From positions 62,001 to 126,000 of the forward strand of contig NZ_CADESW010000012.1 in NCBI RefSeq assembly GCF_902830275.1: a DNA stretch of 64,000 bases, read 5' to 3'. The stretch is from Burkholderia stagnalis. Its GTDB lineage: Bacteria; Pseudomonadota; Gammaproteobacteria; Burkholderiales; Burkholderiaceae. Positions 26,590-37,253 of this stretch are shown here, piece by piece; positions within the stretch are counted from its first letter, which is position 1, and each line of letters starts with the position of its first letter. Below the pieces are notes generated by a model that had not been told where the DNA came from, did not search any database, and worked only from the letters and a program-made list of their open reading frames with translations. A program made the translations under genes and the position numbers.

Positions 26590-26961
26590 GGGACCTTGGA
26601 TCGACAGAGGGATGACGGCGTCGCGGCGCGGACGCCTGTTTGTCGAAACCTGTTAACGGCGGGGAGGCTGGCGGCTTAAAGTAGACGAAAGCGATTGGCT
26701 GGAGAGGTGGGCACAACTTTGCGTGTGAAGAGGACGCCCGGCTTGAGGGCGACTGGCTGTCGCGTCCACTGAATAGTTAATGGCTGCGAACAAATGGCGT
26801 TCGCCGCAAGCCGGCGCGTACCGGACCACACTGAGGTGATGCGCCGGTCATCGCCGATTCCGGGCCCCAAAAAACGAAACGCCCCTTGGTCCTGACGGAT
26901 CAAGGGGCTGTGCCCAGGGTCGACGAAACGATCGGCGACGGTCGATGGATGCGCTACATGA
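26590..26961 (-). other. gap between the chemoreceptor and the T6SS cassette, with terminator-like hairpin
   Basis: A stretch of 372 bases without a convincing gene. It holds the terminator at 26869-26907 and presumably the chemoreceptor promoter, for which no clear sigma-28 or sigma-70 match was found. Confidence 0.5.
26869..26907 (-). terminator. terminator at the end of the T6SS cassette
   Basis: On the minus strand CCCCTTGATCC and GGACCAAGGGG pair with one mismatch around GTCA and are followed by a T-rich tail. It lies 55 bases beyond the PAAR stop. The hairpin closely resembles the terminator of tRNA-Ser(CGA) at the other end of the cassette. Confidence 0.75.
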
Positions 26962-27243
26962 CTAATCGCCGACTTGTGCAGCCGTACTTCCAATCAACGT
27001 ACAGCCACACTCGGTACGGTGGCCATGCAACGCGACACGCTCTCCCCCAATCGTGAATGTCGGATGGGACTCGATAATTTTGTTCACGCCGTGCGGACGC
27101 CCATCAGGATACTTTTCCGGGCAATCCACCAGATCGTGCAGCCGGGCGATCCTTTTACCATCGATCGTATGGCCTTCCGAGCCTGTAATGACTCGCCCGC
27201 CGTGCGAGGTCATGTCACCGACCACGATAACCTGCAATGCCAT
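26962..27243 (-). CDS. PAAR-domain protein, T6SS spike tip
   Basis: A protein of 93 residues from the ATG at 27243, which has a very strong AAGGAGGTG. The sequence is a PAAR fold: DMTSHGGRVITGS near the start, HPTFTIGGERVALHGHRTECGCTLIGS near the end, with the His/Cys residues that hold the structural zinc. PAAR proteins cap the VgrG trimer and can carry effectors. It is the last gene of the leftward vgrG cassette. There is no toxic extension, so it probably serves the separate effector encoded upstream. Confidence 0.9.
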   Translation of the reverse strand: MALQVIVVGDMTSHGGRVITGSEGHTIDGKRIARLHDLVDCPEKYPDGRPHGVNKIIESHPTFTIGGERVALHGHRTECGCTLIGSTAAQVGD

Positions 27244-27309
27244 CTCGACACCTCCTTTTTCGTCACGCGTCAGCCCTGCGATCGCTTGCGACTTGATGCG
27301 CGCCGTCGC

Positions 27310-28113
27310 TCAATCGCCATCCTGCTCGGGCTCTTTTTCCGGATACGACGGATAGGTACTGGATATCCGGCCCTTGATGTATTGAACTCGCGCACGGTAG
27401 GCATCGGTAAGACACTCGCTATTCACACACTTGTTCCTGACGTTTCTGATCCAATTGATCTGATCTTTTCTGACCGGGTCCTGATAAGAAATTTCCTTCG
27501 ACTGAACCAGCTGCATCGCAACAAATCCACGGTTCACCGTTTCATCAAGCTTCACGAGATCAGGATTGGCGCAAATAAGTCGCTCGACACTCGTCTGGGC
27601 CTTGGCACAATCGAAACTCTTTTCGGCGTTCATGGGAGGATGCGTTTCGCGTTGGAACGCATACATCCACGATCCGCTCGCCAGAACGAGAGCGTCTGAC
27701 GACTTGTAAATCATTGCGAATCGCAAACCCGAGCAAAGCGGCACATTCGCATCTCCAAGAAGATAAATTTCACTCATGTTCTTGTAGCCCATATGAAATT
27801 TATCGCTCAGAAACTTCCCAAACGTATCAAGCGATCCGAAGGCGTGCGCAATGACCGGATCAAAATAAAAATTCAATCGCTTTTGAATCTTGACCGTGCA
27901 CTCGTGCCCGACATACCGAAAAGTCACGCCATCATCGCTCGGAATCAGTGCACCCGAACTAACCGGATTCACAGGAAACGGAAGAGCATGATCATCCTTC
28001 GTTCTTTCGAATTGAGCGGCTCCGGTCATCAAGTATCGGTCTTGCGCGAAAGCGAAACCCGACAACGAAAACACCAGACTCAGAAATACTGCAACTTTCT
28101 TAAATTCTTTCAT
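27310..28113 (-). CDS. periplasmic LprI-like protein, likely T6SS immunity protein
   Basis: A protein of 267 residues from the ATG at 28113; a GTG at 28125 is possible. Residues 1-23 are a Sec signal peptide ending AFA. Residues about 167-250 match the lysozyme-inhibitor LprI family: SFDCAKAQTSVERLICANPDLVKLD, then QINWIRNVRNKC and CLTDAYRARVQYIKGR, with paired C169/C181 and C229/C234. The N-terminal 140 residues are not recognised. LprI of mycobacteria inhibits lysozyme. The gene starts 17 bases after an effector that carries a lysozyme domain, so it is inferred to protect the producer's own wall. G+C is clearly lower than in the flanking genes. Confidence 0.8.
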   Translation of the reverse strand: MKEFKKVAVFLSLVFSLSGFAFAQDRYLMTGAAQFERTKDDHALPFPVNPVSSGALIPSDDGVTFRYVGHECTVKIQKRLNFYFDPVIAHAFGSLDTFGKFLSDKFHMGYKNMSEIYLLGDANVPLCSGLRFAMIYKSSDALVLASGSWMYAFQRETHPPMNAEKSFDCAKAQTSVERLICANPDLVKLDETVNRGFVAMQLVQSKEISYQDPVRKDQINWIRNVRNKCVNSECLTDAYRARVQYIKGRISSTYPSYPEKEPEQDGD

Positions 28114-28130
28114 AATCTTGACCACGCGGC

Positions 28131-29837
28131 TCAGTGCTTTGAATTATAAACACCCTGGCAAAACATATCGTACTCTCGCTTCCGGCGCGTCGCGTTTTCG
28201 ATATCCAGGAACTCCTTGGGAGCCTCCGTATAGTCGCATTTATTCAATTTTGCGCGAAGATTAGGTGTCTTCGACAAGCTACCAAGATTGAATGCGAGCG
28301 ACACGAGGGCATCGTACTCGTACTGGTAGAGCGGAACAGTGATCGCGTTCCGAACACGTCCTTCTATGACCGCCACATCATCATCGAACAGTTTTTTCGC
28401 ATCGGCCACCGGGATCTTGCTCGACATGGCGACATAACCACTTGCCGCACAGCTGGCTTCCCGAATCAAGTGCCCCCACCCAACCGTGCAATAGCCCTTG
28501 CTATCGTCGTAGTAGTAAGTATTTTCTTTGGCCTTGTCAAAATGGACACCTTCCCATTCTTTTATGAAGTCCTTGCCGCGTTCCGAGAGCTTGAGTTGCG
28601 CAATTGGAATCCGATTCCCGACCGGCGGCAGCGACGGTGCATCGAGAAATATCGCCCGATACCCCTCCTGCAATATATCCACCGAATCCATCAGATCTTC
28701 GCGACGCTGGAACATATTCTTCAAGACCTTTCCATTCAACTTCGAATTCGGATCAAACCCCAGCGCGCCTGAATAGGTCTCGAAGTGAAGCATCGACACG
28801 TTCTTGCCGTGTACGATAGTCAGCGGAGTTCCGTCATCGTGCAGCAAAACCCCGCTCTTGGCGATCAGTTGCCCTTGGCTAACCGATTCGCCAACTTTCA
28901 CCTTGATCGACGATGGATCAACCTCTCCATACAACGCAATGAACTCACGTCCGTCGGTAGTTTTATGGTGAATGCTGATCTGCCACGTCTGACAATAAAA
29001 GGGTTCCCGTTTCATCACGACACCTGGCGCGATCGCAACGATCGGCGTATATGCCTCGACATACAAGTCCCGCGCGGCATGCTTTCGACGGCCGCGATCG
29101 CGGAGTGTGCCGAAACGTGCCAGAGTGATCCCACCGGCGCCCAAAGGCTTGACCCACGAACAGTCACCATATTTCCCTCCCTCGTCATTCAATGGACGAG
29201 TCTGGATCGGGAAAATAATCGGCGCGCCGCCCTTGCGCGGCGTAGTCGTCGGCGCTCCCCGATCGTTGTTGTCGTGATCGTTCTTCGGCGGCGCCCCCTT
29301 CGGATCCGGCTTCTTCGGTGCGGGCGCATCCGATTTTCTCGAATCGACAGGCGGCACCTTTAGTACCTGCCCAACCACGATCAGGTCGGATTTCAGACAA
29401 TTGACATGCTTGAGGAGATCGACGCTCGTGTGATATTTCCTGGCGATCACGGTCAGGTTGTCATGCGCTTTGACCTTGTAGGTACCTCGCCAGTAGTCAC
29501 CGCCGGCTCCGTCATCGGTCTTCGTCGGCAGGTCATGCAGCGTCTTCGGACTCGTCAGGTGGAATTTGATTTGCGACAGTGCGGCTTCAAGCCGTGCGAC
29601 TTCTTTCATGCTGTCGCTGGTCCATCGCTTCACATGGACGGAAAGGGCTTCCCCCATGCGCACGGAAAACTCGACTGCGCCCTGTGCGTTCGTCGATGCG
29701 GTGTGATAGACATGGTCGAGCCGCTCTTCCATACCCTTTATCTCGACCTTCAGATTCTGGATAGGCTGGCCAAAGTGGTCCTTGAAATAGACAGTGACCG
29801 CGGAGAGAGCGTCGTTGGTATTGTTGGATGTAGCCAT
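28131..29837 (-). CDS. T6SS effector with LysM, M23 peptidase-like and GH24 lysozyme domains
   Basis: A protein of 568 residues. Residues 12-75 form a beta-sandwich-like adaptor (VTVYFKDHFGQPIQNLKVEIKG). Residues 118-162 are a LysM peptidoglycan-binding domain. After a Pro/Asp linker, residues about 225-365 resemble an M23 endopeptidase: H253 and D257 (HxxxD) and H351 are the zinc ligands. Residues 415-560 are a phage-type GH24 lysozyme with E429, D445 and T451 in the EG...DxxGYCTVGWGH pattern. No signal peptide is present, as expected for a type VI cargo. It lies six bases after vgrG and 17 before the immunity gene. It would cut peptidoglycan in a rival's periplasm. The M23 site has two catalytic substitutions (see findings). 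Confidence 0.88.
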   Translation of the reverse strand: MATSNNTNDALSAVTVYFKDHFGQPIQNLKVEIKGMEERLDHVYHTASTNAQGAVEFSVRMGEALSVHVKRWTSDSMKEVARLEAALSQIKFHLTSPKTLHDLPTKTDDGAGGDYWRGTYKVKAHDNLTVIARKYHTSVDLLKHVNCLKSDLIVVGQVLKVPPVDSRKSDAPAPKKPDPKGAPPKNDHDNNDRGAPTTTPRKGGAPIIFPIQTRPLNDEGGKYGDCSWVKPLGAGGITLARFGTLRDRGRRKHAARDLYVEAYTPIVAIAPGVVMKREPFYCQTWQISIHHKTTDGREFIALYGEVDPSSIKVKVGESVSQGQLIAKSGVLLHDDGTPLTIVHGKNVSMLHFETYSGALGFDPNSKLNGKVLKNMFQRREDLMDSVDILQEGYRAIFLDAPSLPPVGNRIPIAQLKLSERGKDFIKEWEGVHFDKAKENTYYYDDSKGYCTVGWGHLIREASCAASGYVAMSSKIPVADAKKLFDDDVAVIEGRVRNAITVPLYQYEYDALVSLAFNLGSLSKTPNLRAKLNKCDYTEAPKEFLDIENATRRKREYDMFCQGVYNSKH

Positions 29838-29843
29838 AGTCGG

Positions 29844-32630
29844 TCAAGCACTCTGATTGACGTAATGATACGGATCGTCTGGCAGTTCATCGCCGGAAAC
29901 GTCGTACTGGTTGGCGTTATCGCCAGCCTCGGTTTCCACCAGCCACGCCCCCTGCGTGCCAACCAGAACCTGAATCGTTTCCGGTTGATCGGTCGAAAGG
30001 CGCGACGTCCTGCCCTCCTGATCGAGCGTGCCTTGGGCAAGCACCTCGCCGCTGACACGCCGAGCCGTATATTCGACCTCTTCAAACGACCTGCGCCAGT
30101 AAATGTCGTAGACATCGAGACGATTGCTGAACGCCTTGGGCATGTCCATGCCCGGGATCGAAACCGGCAACGACTTCGGGCCGGGCATTGCATGGCTCGC
30201 CGCGTGGGCGACCCACTTCGCCGGGGTGCCATGCTCGATGCCGGCCCCGTTGATCCGGATATAACTGCCCCTGGCCTGCAGCAGGATTTCTTCCGCCGCC
30301 GTGATCTCGATGCGCTTTTTCGCGCTGATCAGTTTCAGCACCTGGTCGGCAATGAGCTCTATGTCGTCGGACTGTGCCTGAATCTCCACCTTGCCTTTGG
30401 CGGAAAACAGCTTCATCCCCGCGCTTTTCACGAACAGGCTGATCTTTTCGGTCACGCTCGCCACCAGCGACTTGCCGACCGCCAGATGCGTACTCTCGCC
30501 GCTCACGACGTTCACGTGCTGATCGGCGGCGATCTGTGTCGACTGCCGCGTCGACATCGCGATACCGGCCGGGCTTGCCATCAGCATGATCGGCGTCTTG
30601 AAGCCGTTCGCACTCCCCGCTCCGCCTCCAGCCGTGCGGCCGCCCGATGCGGTGCCGGCCACGCTGGACTGCGTGGCATCGTTGAATGCACGCAGCGATT
30701 CATACCCGGGATCGAGCCCCTCAGCCTGGTGGGCAGCGCTCGCTCCCGAGAGCGACTTGACGACGTTCTCCGCGTTGGTCAGTTGTGCCGCTGCCTGCCG
30801 CACGTCCATCGGCTGATTGACCGACGCCGAATAACTGGATACGTAGATGCCTTGCCCCGCACGAATAGCACCATAAGCATCCGACTTCAGGTCGAAGCCG
30901 CTGCCAAGATAGGCACCCCGCGTGTTGCCGCTCTGATCGATCAAATAGCCGAGGTGAAGCAGACTGTTGGCGCTGCTGCTGAACAGCCGCACGCGGTTTT
31001 GCGCGGTCGCATCATCGAGCACCATCTCGTTGTAGCCGGCGCCCGAGAATTCCTTCGACCGATAGCCCGACATGATGCCGTTCGAGTGCCATTGCGGCTT
31101 GACGGCACCGTTATAGACGCGATGCAGGACCATCGGACGATCGCAGTCACCGCCGAGATATCCGACGATCACCTCTTCTCCGACGCGCGGAACATGGACA
31201 CCGCCGTATCCGCCGCCAGTATCCGATTGTGCAACGCGCACCCAGCACGATGCGAGCTCGTTCCCGGGATTAACGCGATCCCAGACGAACATGACCTTGA
31301 CCCGGTTCAGTTCGTCGGTATAAACCTCTTCCCCGCTCGGACCCACGACGATCGCGGTCTCCAGCTGCATCACGGGTTTCTTGTGTTCGAACGGGCTGCG
31401 ATACGGCACCGTCACCCGCTGGGCCTCGACTTCGGCCAGGTAAAAACCTGTCGAGCCGTCGTGGTGCGCGACCTGGAACCCCGCGTCCGCCGCCTGACTG
31501 GCCTTCGCCTGTGCGATCTGATGGCTCAGGCCATGGGGAAAACTCGATTCACGATCCGACAGCGGCAGGTTGTTCTCGATATACCGCCATACCTTGATCG
31601 CGGCAAATTCGCGTTGACCATCGGGATCTCGATCGTGGTCCGGATGATCCGCCAGAACGAAACGTCGCCCGACGTCGATACCGCGAAGGCCGCCCACGCC
31701 AAAATATCGCTTCGCGCGCGACTCCCATTCCTCGAGCCGGATTTTCGACAAATGCTCGCCGCGCCCATGGTCCTGATAGGTATACGGGCCCGTGTATTCA
31801 TACACCTCGGCCTGCTGCGGCAGATTTCCCTGGTCGGCCCGCGTCGGCAACGTCGTGCCTTTGGGATTGAACGGTGCGGACGGAGCCTTGTAGTCGAACG
31901 TACGCGTCGTGTGCAGAACGCTCTGCAGCGTTCGCGAGCCGGCCCATTGCACGAATCCGTCCGTCTCGCGGCGCGTGCCGGTGCGCTGGAACCGGGCCGT
32001 GCGCGGCGACATCTCGTCGAGTGATTGAATGGTGTCGGTCACAACGAACCGATGGGATTTGCCGTCTCCGTCGTGTTGCCAGAAACCAAACAGGCCCTCG
32101 TCCTCCATCAGACGGTGCACGAAATTCCAGTCGGTTTCGCTTTGACGGCAATACGAACGTGACGGCAATGGTTTCGACAGTGCGAACTGGAACTGCCCTC
32201 GCGCCTGTGGATGCTGATTGAACACATCCGCGATGATTTCGTCCGCCGCCTTGTCCTGCCAGTAGCGCATGTCGCTGCGAAACTTCAGGAAGTGCAGCCA
32301 CGATGCAAAAGTCAACTGATAAGTCGTCAGGCTACCGTCCGCGCCGAGTCGGCGGGCAGTATGAATATAACCGTTGATCGGCAGATAGGACTTGTCCGCC
32401 TGCTGTATCCACAACGTCATGGGTGCCGCGATCAGCGTCTTGAGTTCGACCGCGCCCGCTGCAGACACCATATCGAGCGTGACCGTGAAATCGCGTCCCA
32501 GTTCTGCCGACGTCACCGCACGTCGCGGCACCAACGTGTTCAACGGCAATGACGGTATGTCGGTCTTGAGCAGTCGGTCCTGCTGAATCAGACCGCCACG
32601 AATGGCCCGAACCAAATCGATCATGTTCAT
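29844..32630 (-). CDS. vgrG: VgrG spike protein of type VI secretion
   Basis: A protein of 928 residues. The gp27-like part covers about 1-400 (PLNTLVPRRAVTSAELGRDFTVTLD, SYCRQSETDWNFVHRLMEDEGLFGFW), the gp5-like OB domain and needle about 420-600 (LNRVKVMFVWDR, CWVRVAQSDTGGGYGGVHVPRVGEEVIVGYLGGDCDRPMV). The Rhs-type VgrG DUF2345 beta-helix follows at about 690-810. A further ~100 residues at the C-terminus resemble a transthyretin-like docking domain (YTARRVSGEVLAQGTLDQEGRTSRLS). It forms the puncturing tip. No sheath or baseplate genes are here, so this is an orphan cluster that depends on a T6SS elsewhere. Confidence 0.95.
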   Translation of the reverse strand: MNMIDLVRAIRGGLIQQDRLLKTDIPSLPLNTLVPRRAVTSAELGRDFTVTLDMVSAAGAVELKTLIAAPMTLWIQQADKSYLPINGYIHTARRLGADGSLTTYQLTFASWLHFLKFRSDMRYWQDKAADEIIADVFNQHPQARGQFQFALSKPLPSRSYCRQSETDWNFVHRLMEDEGLFGFWQHDGDGKSHRFVVTDTIQSLDEMSPRTARFQRTGTRRETDGFVQWAGSRTLQSVLHTTRTFDYKAPSAPFNPKGTTLPTRADQGNLPQQAEVYEYTGPYTYQDHGRGEHLSKIRLEEWESRAKRYFGVGGLRGIDVGRRFVLADHPDHDRDPDGQREFAAIKVWRYIENNLPLSDRESSFPHGLSHQIAQAKASQAADAGFQVAHHDGSTGFYLAEVEAQRVTVPYRSPFEHKKPVMQLETAIVVGPSGEEVYTDELNRVKVMFVWDRVNPGNELASCWVRVAQSDTGGGYGGVHVPRVGEEVIVGYLGGDCDRPMVLHRVYNGAVKPQWHSNGIMSGYRSKEFSGAGYNEMVLDDATAQNRVRLFSSSANSLLHLGYLIDQSGNTRGAYLGSGFDLKSDAYGAIRAGQGIYVSSYSASVNQPMDVRQAAAQLTNAENVVKSLSGASAAHQAEGLDPGYESLRAFNDATQSSVAGTASGGRTAGGGAGSANGFKTPIMLMASPAGIAMSTRQSTQIAADQHVNVVSGESTHLAVGKSLVASVTEKISLFVKSAGMKLFSAKGKVEIQAQSDDIELIADQVLKLISAKKRIEITAAEEILLQARGSYIRINGAGIEHGTPAKWVAHAASHAMPGPKSLPVSIPGMDMPKAFSNRLDVYDIYWRRSFEEVEYTARRVSGEVLAQGTLDQEGRTSRLSTDQPETIQVLVGTQGAWLVETEAGDNANQYDVSGDELPDDPYHYVNQSA

Positions 32631-33014
32631 GCGTTTTTCATCTTGTTTTCATCTCGGGCCTGTAGCGGCCCGTGCTCTCATGGATGGGGACGGCTACCCC
32701 ATGAATTGCACACGTGCGGCGCGATTCTACAGACGAAGATGAACCAAAGGAATCGATTGTCAACAATCGAAAGCATGACGAAAGGAGCGCGCACAACATC
32801 GCCTTTCAACAGTCGAACACACGTGCACCACGGCAGTTCAAGGAAGGTACGTCACCGTCATTTTTGGCCGGTGGCCGTCACGGCCATTCGTGCTCTCGCA
32901 ACATCCATTTGCTAGTGATTTTTCGTCCGGATGAGCGGGACCATGATCGACCGGATGCGTATAGCCACGGGGAACATGTTTCGAAGCGGTGAACACGAGA
33001 CCGTATCGAATCGG
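32631..33014. other. vgrG upstream region, AT-richer, no gene called
   Basis: Nearly 400 bases between the vgrG start and the tRNA-Ser terminator. It should hold the vgrG promoter, but no clear sigma-70 or sigma-54 match was found. Short open frames lack ribosome binding sites. Confidence 0.4.
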
Positions 33015-33056
33015 CAAAAACGAAAAACCCCTTGATCCTTCCGAATCAAGGGGTTT
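33015..33056 (-). terminator. terminator of tRNA-Ser(CGA)
   Basis: On the minus strand AAACCCCTTGAT and ATCAAGGGGTTT form a 12-bp stem, followed by TTCGTTTTTGCC. It starts eight bases after the tRNA 3' end. Confidence 0.85.
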
Positions 33057-33061
33057 CGTGT

Positions 33062-33154
<93 letters not shown>

Positions 33155-33282
33155 GTTTTTACTGCTCTTCGCGGCTGGTCGTTTCCGCGAAAGACAAGAT
33201 TATAGAACGGTCTCTTCGAATCTGCCAAGCCCCTTTTTGCATTTTTTTTGCGAGGGCCCGGAAGACGCGCCGACGTTCAATC

Positions 33283-34620
<1,338 letters not shown>

Positions 34621-34752
34621 CTAACGCACCGCGCGGCCGCCACGGCGTCGGCCTGACGGACAAGGCCTCAAACGGCGGCGCCGTGGCAGTATCGCATTGC
34701 CGTCACGCGCGCCGCGTGCCGGCCGACCGCAACGCAGGAAACCGGAGAACCG

Positions 34753-35019
34753 ATGGCCATCGAACTCGACAAGGACGTGCGCGACCGCGCGATCGCGTCG
34801 CTGCAACGCTATTTCACCGAAAACATGGAGGAGCCGATCGGCAACATCCAGGCCGGCGCGCTGCTGCATTTCTTCGTCGAGGAAATTGCGCCGGCGATCT
34901 ACAACCTCGCGATCGCCGACGCGCAGGAACGCCTGCACGCGCGCATCGCGGAACTCGATATCGAATGCCACGAGGAACCGTTCGGCTACTGGAAGAAACA
35001 GCCGGCGCGCAAGCGCTGA
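34753..35019 (+). CDS. DUF2164 family protein
   Basis: A protein of 88 residues, soluble and mostly helical: VRDRAIASLQRYFTENMEEPIGNIQAGALLHFFVEEIAPAIYNLAIADAQERLHARIAELDIECHEEPFGYWKK. The signature of DUF2164 (helix, IGNIQAG..LL.F..EE.....YN.A..DA) is clear. The family has no known function. The gene is isolated between serS and rarA and both neighbours run the other way. Confidence 0.88.
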   Translation: MAIELDKDVRDRAIASLQRYFTENMEEPIGNIQAGALLHFFVEEIAPAIYNLAIADAQERLHARIAELDIECHEEPFGYWKKQPARKR

Positions 35020-35045
35020 GCGAAACCGCGCCGCACCGCCGGCCG

Positions 35046-36356
35046 CTAGTCTTTCTTGCCGGCCTCGCGGTCGAGCTCGCGCAGCCACGCGAGCTTGTCG
35101 GCGATCTTCGATTCGAGCCCGCGCGGCACCGGCTTGTACCAGCGCGGCTCGCGCATTCCGTCGGGCAGGTACGTCTCGCCGGCCGCGTACGCGTTCGGCT
35201 CGTCGTGCGCGTAACGGTACGCGTGGCCGTAGCCGAGCTCCTTCATCAGCTTGGTCGGCGCGTTGCGCAGGTGCACGGGCACCTCGCGCGACTTGTCCTG
35301 CTTCACGAACGCCATCGCCTGGTTGAACGCGTTGTAGCCCGCGTTGCTCTTCGCCGCGCACGCGAGATAGATCACGGCCTGCCCGAGCGCCAGCTCGCCC
35401 TCGGGCGAACCGAGCCGTTCGTAGGTCTCGGCCGCGTCGTTCGCCATCTGCATCGCGCGCGGATCGGCGAGGCCGATGTCCTCCCACGCCATCCGCACGA
35501 TCCGCCGCGCGAGGTATTTCGGGTCCGCGCCGCCGTCGATCATCCGGCAGAACCAGTACAGCGCGCCGTCCGGGCTCGAGCCGCGCACCGACTTGTGCAG
35601 CGCCGAGATCTGGTCGTAGAAGTTGTCGCCGCCCTTGTCGAAGCGGCGCGCATTCAGCGTCATCGCGCTGCTGACGAACTCGGCGTCGATCGTCGTCACG
35701 CCCGCGGACGCCGCCGCCGTCTGCGCCTGCTCGAGCAGGTTCAGGAACCGCCGCGCATCGCCGTCCGCATAGCCGACCAGCGTGTCGACCGCCTTGTCGT
35801 CGAACGCGAGGCCGTCGAGCGCGATCTCCTGCGCGCGCTTGAGCAGCTGGCGCATCTCGTCGTCGGTCAGCGACTTCAGCACGTACACCTGCGCGCGCGA
35901 CAGCAGCGCCGAGTTGACCTCGAAGCTCGGGTTCTCGGTCGTCGCGCCGATGAAGGTCACGAGCCCCGATTCGACGAACGGCAGCAGCGCATCCTGCTGG
36001 CCCTTGTTGAAGCGGTGGATCTCGTCGACGAACAGGATCGTGTGGCGGCCGGTGCGGTTCAGCGTGTCCTTCGCCTGCTCCATCGCCTCGCGGATGTCCT
36101 TCACGCCGCCCAGCACCGCGGACAGCGCGATGAACTCGCAATCGAATGCCAGCGCGGTGAGCCGCGCGAGCGTGGTCTTGCCGACGCCGGGCGGACCCCA
36201 CAGGATCATCGAATGCGGCTTGCCCGATTCGAACGCGAGCCGCAGCGGCTTGCCTTCACCGAGCAAATGCGTCTGGCCGATCACCTCGGCGAGCGTCTTC
36301 GGCCGCAGCGCCTCGGCGAGCGGCCGGCGTGGTTCGACTTGAAACAGGTCGGACAT
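35046..36356 (-). CDS. rarA: replication-associated recombination ATPase RarA (MgsA)
   Basis: A protein of 436 residues starting MSDLFQVEPRRPLAEALRP at 36356. It is a clamp-loader-like AAA+ ATPase with Walker A GPPGVGKTT, Walker B ILFVDEIHRFNKGQQDALLP, sensor 1 IGATTENPSFEVNSALLSRAQVY, and the C-terminal tetramerisation region YLARRIVRMAWEDIGLADP. It acts at stalled replication forks with RecA and SSB. It follows lolA on the same strand, as is common in proteobacteria (ftsK-lolA-rarA). Confidence 0.96.
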   Translation of the reverse strand: MSDLFQVEPRRPLAEALRPKTLAEVIGQTHLLGEGKPLRLAFESGKPHSMILWGPPGVGKTTLARLTALAFDCEFIALSAVLGGVKDIREAMEQAKDTLNRTGRHTILFVDEIHRFNKGQQDALLPFVESGLVTFIGATTENPSFEVNSALLSRAQVYVLKSLTDDEMRQLLKRAQEIALDGLAFDDKAVDTLVGYADGDARRFLNLLEQAQTAAASAGVTTIDAEFVSSAMTLNARRFDKGGDNFYDQISALHKSVRGSSPDGALYWFCRMIDGGADPKYLARRIVRMAWEDIGLADPRAMQMANDAAETYERLGSPEGELALGQAVIYLACAAKSNAGYNAFNQAMAFVKQDKSREVPVHLRNAPTKLMKELGYGHAYRYAHDEPNAYAAGETYLPDGMREPRWYKPVPRGLESKIADKLAWLRELDREAGKKD

Positions 36357-36465
36357 GAACCCAGGCTCCACATCATGCGATGGCGGCCGAACGGGCCGCC
36401 GGACCCGCCATTATGACAGCCGCGCGACGGCGCCGCCGGGCCCGGTGCCCGCGCCCGGAAACGAC

Positions 36466-36493
36466 ACGGGCCTGCCATCGCCGGCAGGCCCGT
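36466..36493 (-). terminator. hairpin between lolA and rarA
   Basis: A perfect 11-bp stem ACGGGCCTGCC / GGCAGGCCCGT with loop GGCGAT follows the lolA stop. The tail (GTCGTTTC) is poor in T, so read-through into rarA is likely. Confidence 0.5.
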
Positions 36494-36517
36494 TGCGAAA
36501 GCGGCGCGCGGCGCCGG

Positions 36518-37207
36518 TCAGCCGGTGATCACGTCGGCGCCCTTCGGCACGACGAACTTGAACGTATCGGACTTCAGCGGCGGGTTGGTCTGGATGTTGG
36601 TGAACGTCAGCAGCGTGACGTTGCCGAACACGTCATGCAGCTCCATCGCGGCGAGCGTGCCGTTGCGAAAGCCGATGCCGATCCGCTGGAACTGCGTGTC
36701 CTGCGCCTTCGGCAGCATCTCGAGCCACTCGATGCCGCCCTTCTCGCCCGCATCGCGCAGCGTGTAGTTCTTGTCGAGGTCGTTGCTGCCGAACAGGATC
36801 GCGGCCGGGCTCGCGCCCAGCGCGCCGGCCAGCTTGCGCTCGGTGACCTGGTTCAGGTCGCGGTCGTACACGAACAGCTTCTCGCCGTCGGCCTGCAGCA
36901 CCTGCTGGTACGGCTTCTGGTACGTCCAGATGAACTTGCCGGGGCGCGAGAACACGAACGTGCCGCTCGAATTGTCGCCGGCCTTCGGCGCCGCCTGCAC
37001 GGCGCTCGCGCCCTTCGCGGGCGCCTTGACGATCTGCTGCGTGAACTCGCCCTTCGCCGCGTGCACCTGCGACACGAACGCCTTCAGCTGGGCCGTGCCG
37101 CCGGCGAACGCGTGCGTCGCCGCGAGCATCAGCGATGCGCCGGCGAGCGCCGCGCCGAGCCAGCGCCGCGTCGAACGAACGGATTGGGCGAACGAATGTT
37201 GCTGCAT
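36518..37207 (-). CDS. lolA: outer-membrane lipoprotein carrier protein LolA
   Basis: A protein of 229 residues from the ATG at 37207, which follows GGGAGAA. A signal peptide of about 35 residues ends THAFA/GGT. The mature protein shows the LolA pattern [55 protein letters not shown]. It carries lipoproteins across the periplasm from LolCDE to LolB. It lies 46 bases after ftsK on the same strand. Confidence 0.96.
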   Translation of the reverse strand: MQQHSFAQSVRSTRRWLGAALAGASLMLAATHAFAGGTAQLKAFVSQVHAAKGEFTQQIVKAPAKGASAVQAAPKAGDNSSGTFVFSRPGKFIWTYQKPYQQVLQADGEKLFVYDRDLNQVTERKLAGALGASPAAILFGSNDLDKNYTLRDAGEKGGIEWLEMLPKAQDTQFQRIGIGFRNGTLAAMELHDVFGNVTLLTFTNIQTNPPLKSDTFKFVVPKGADVITG

Positions 37208-37253
37208 GATGCGGTTTTCTCCCTGGGTGGCCGGCGTCGCGTACGCCGCGGAC

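Noticed and set aside
32643-32992. two overlapping plus-strand frames of about 90 residues upstream of vgrG
   Set aside because: No ribosome binding site, no family and mixed codon use; more likely the vgrG promoter region.
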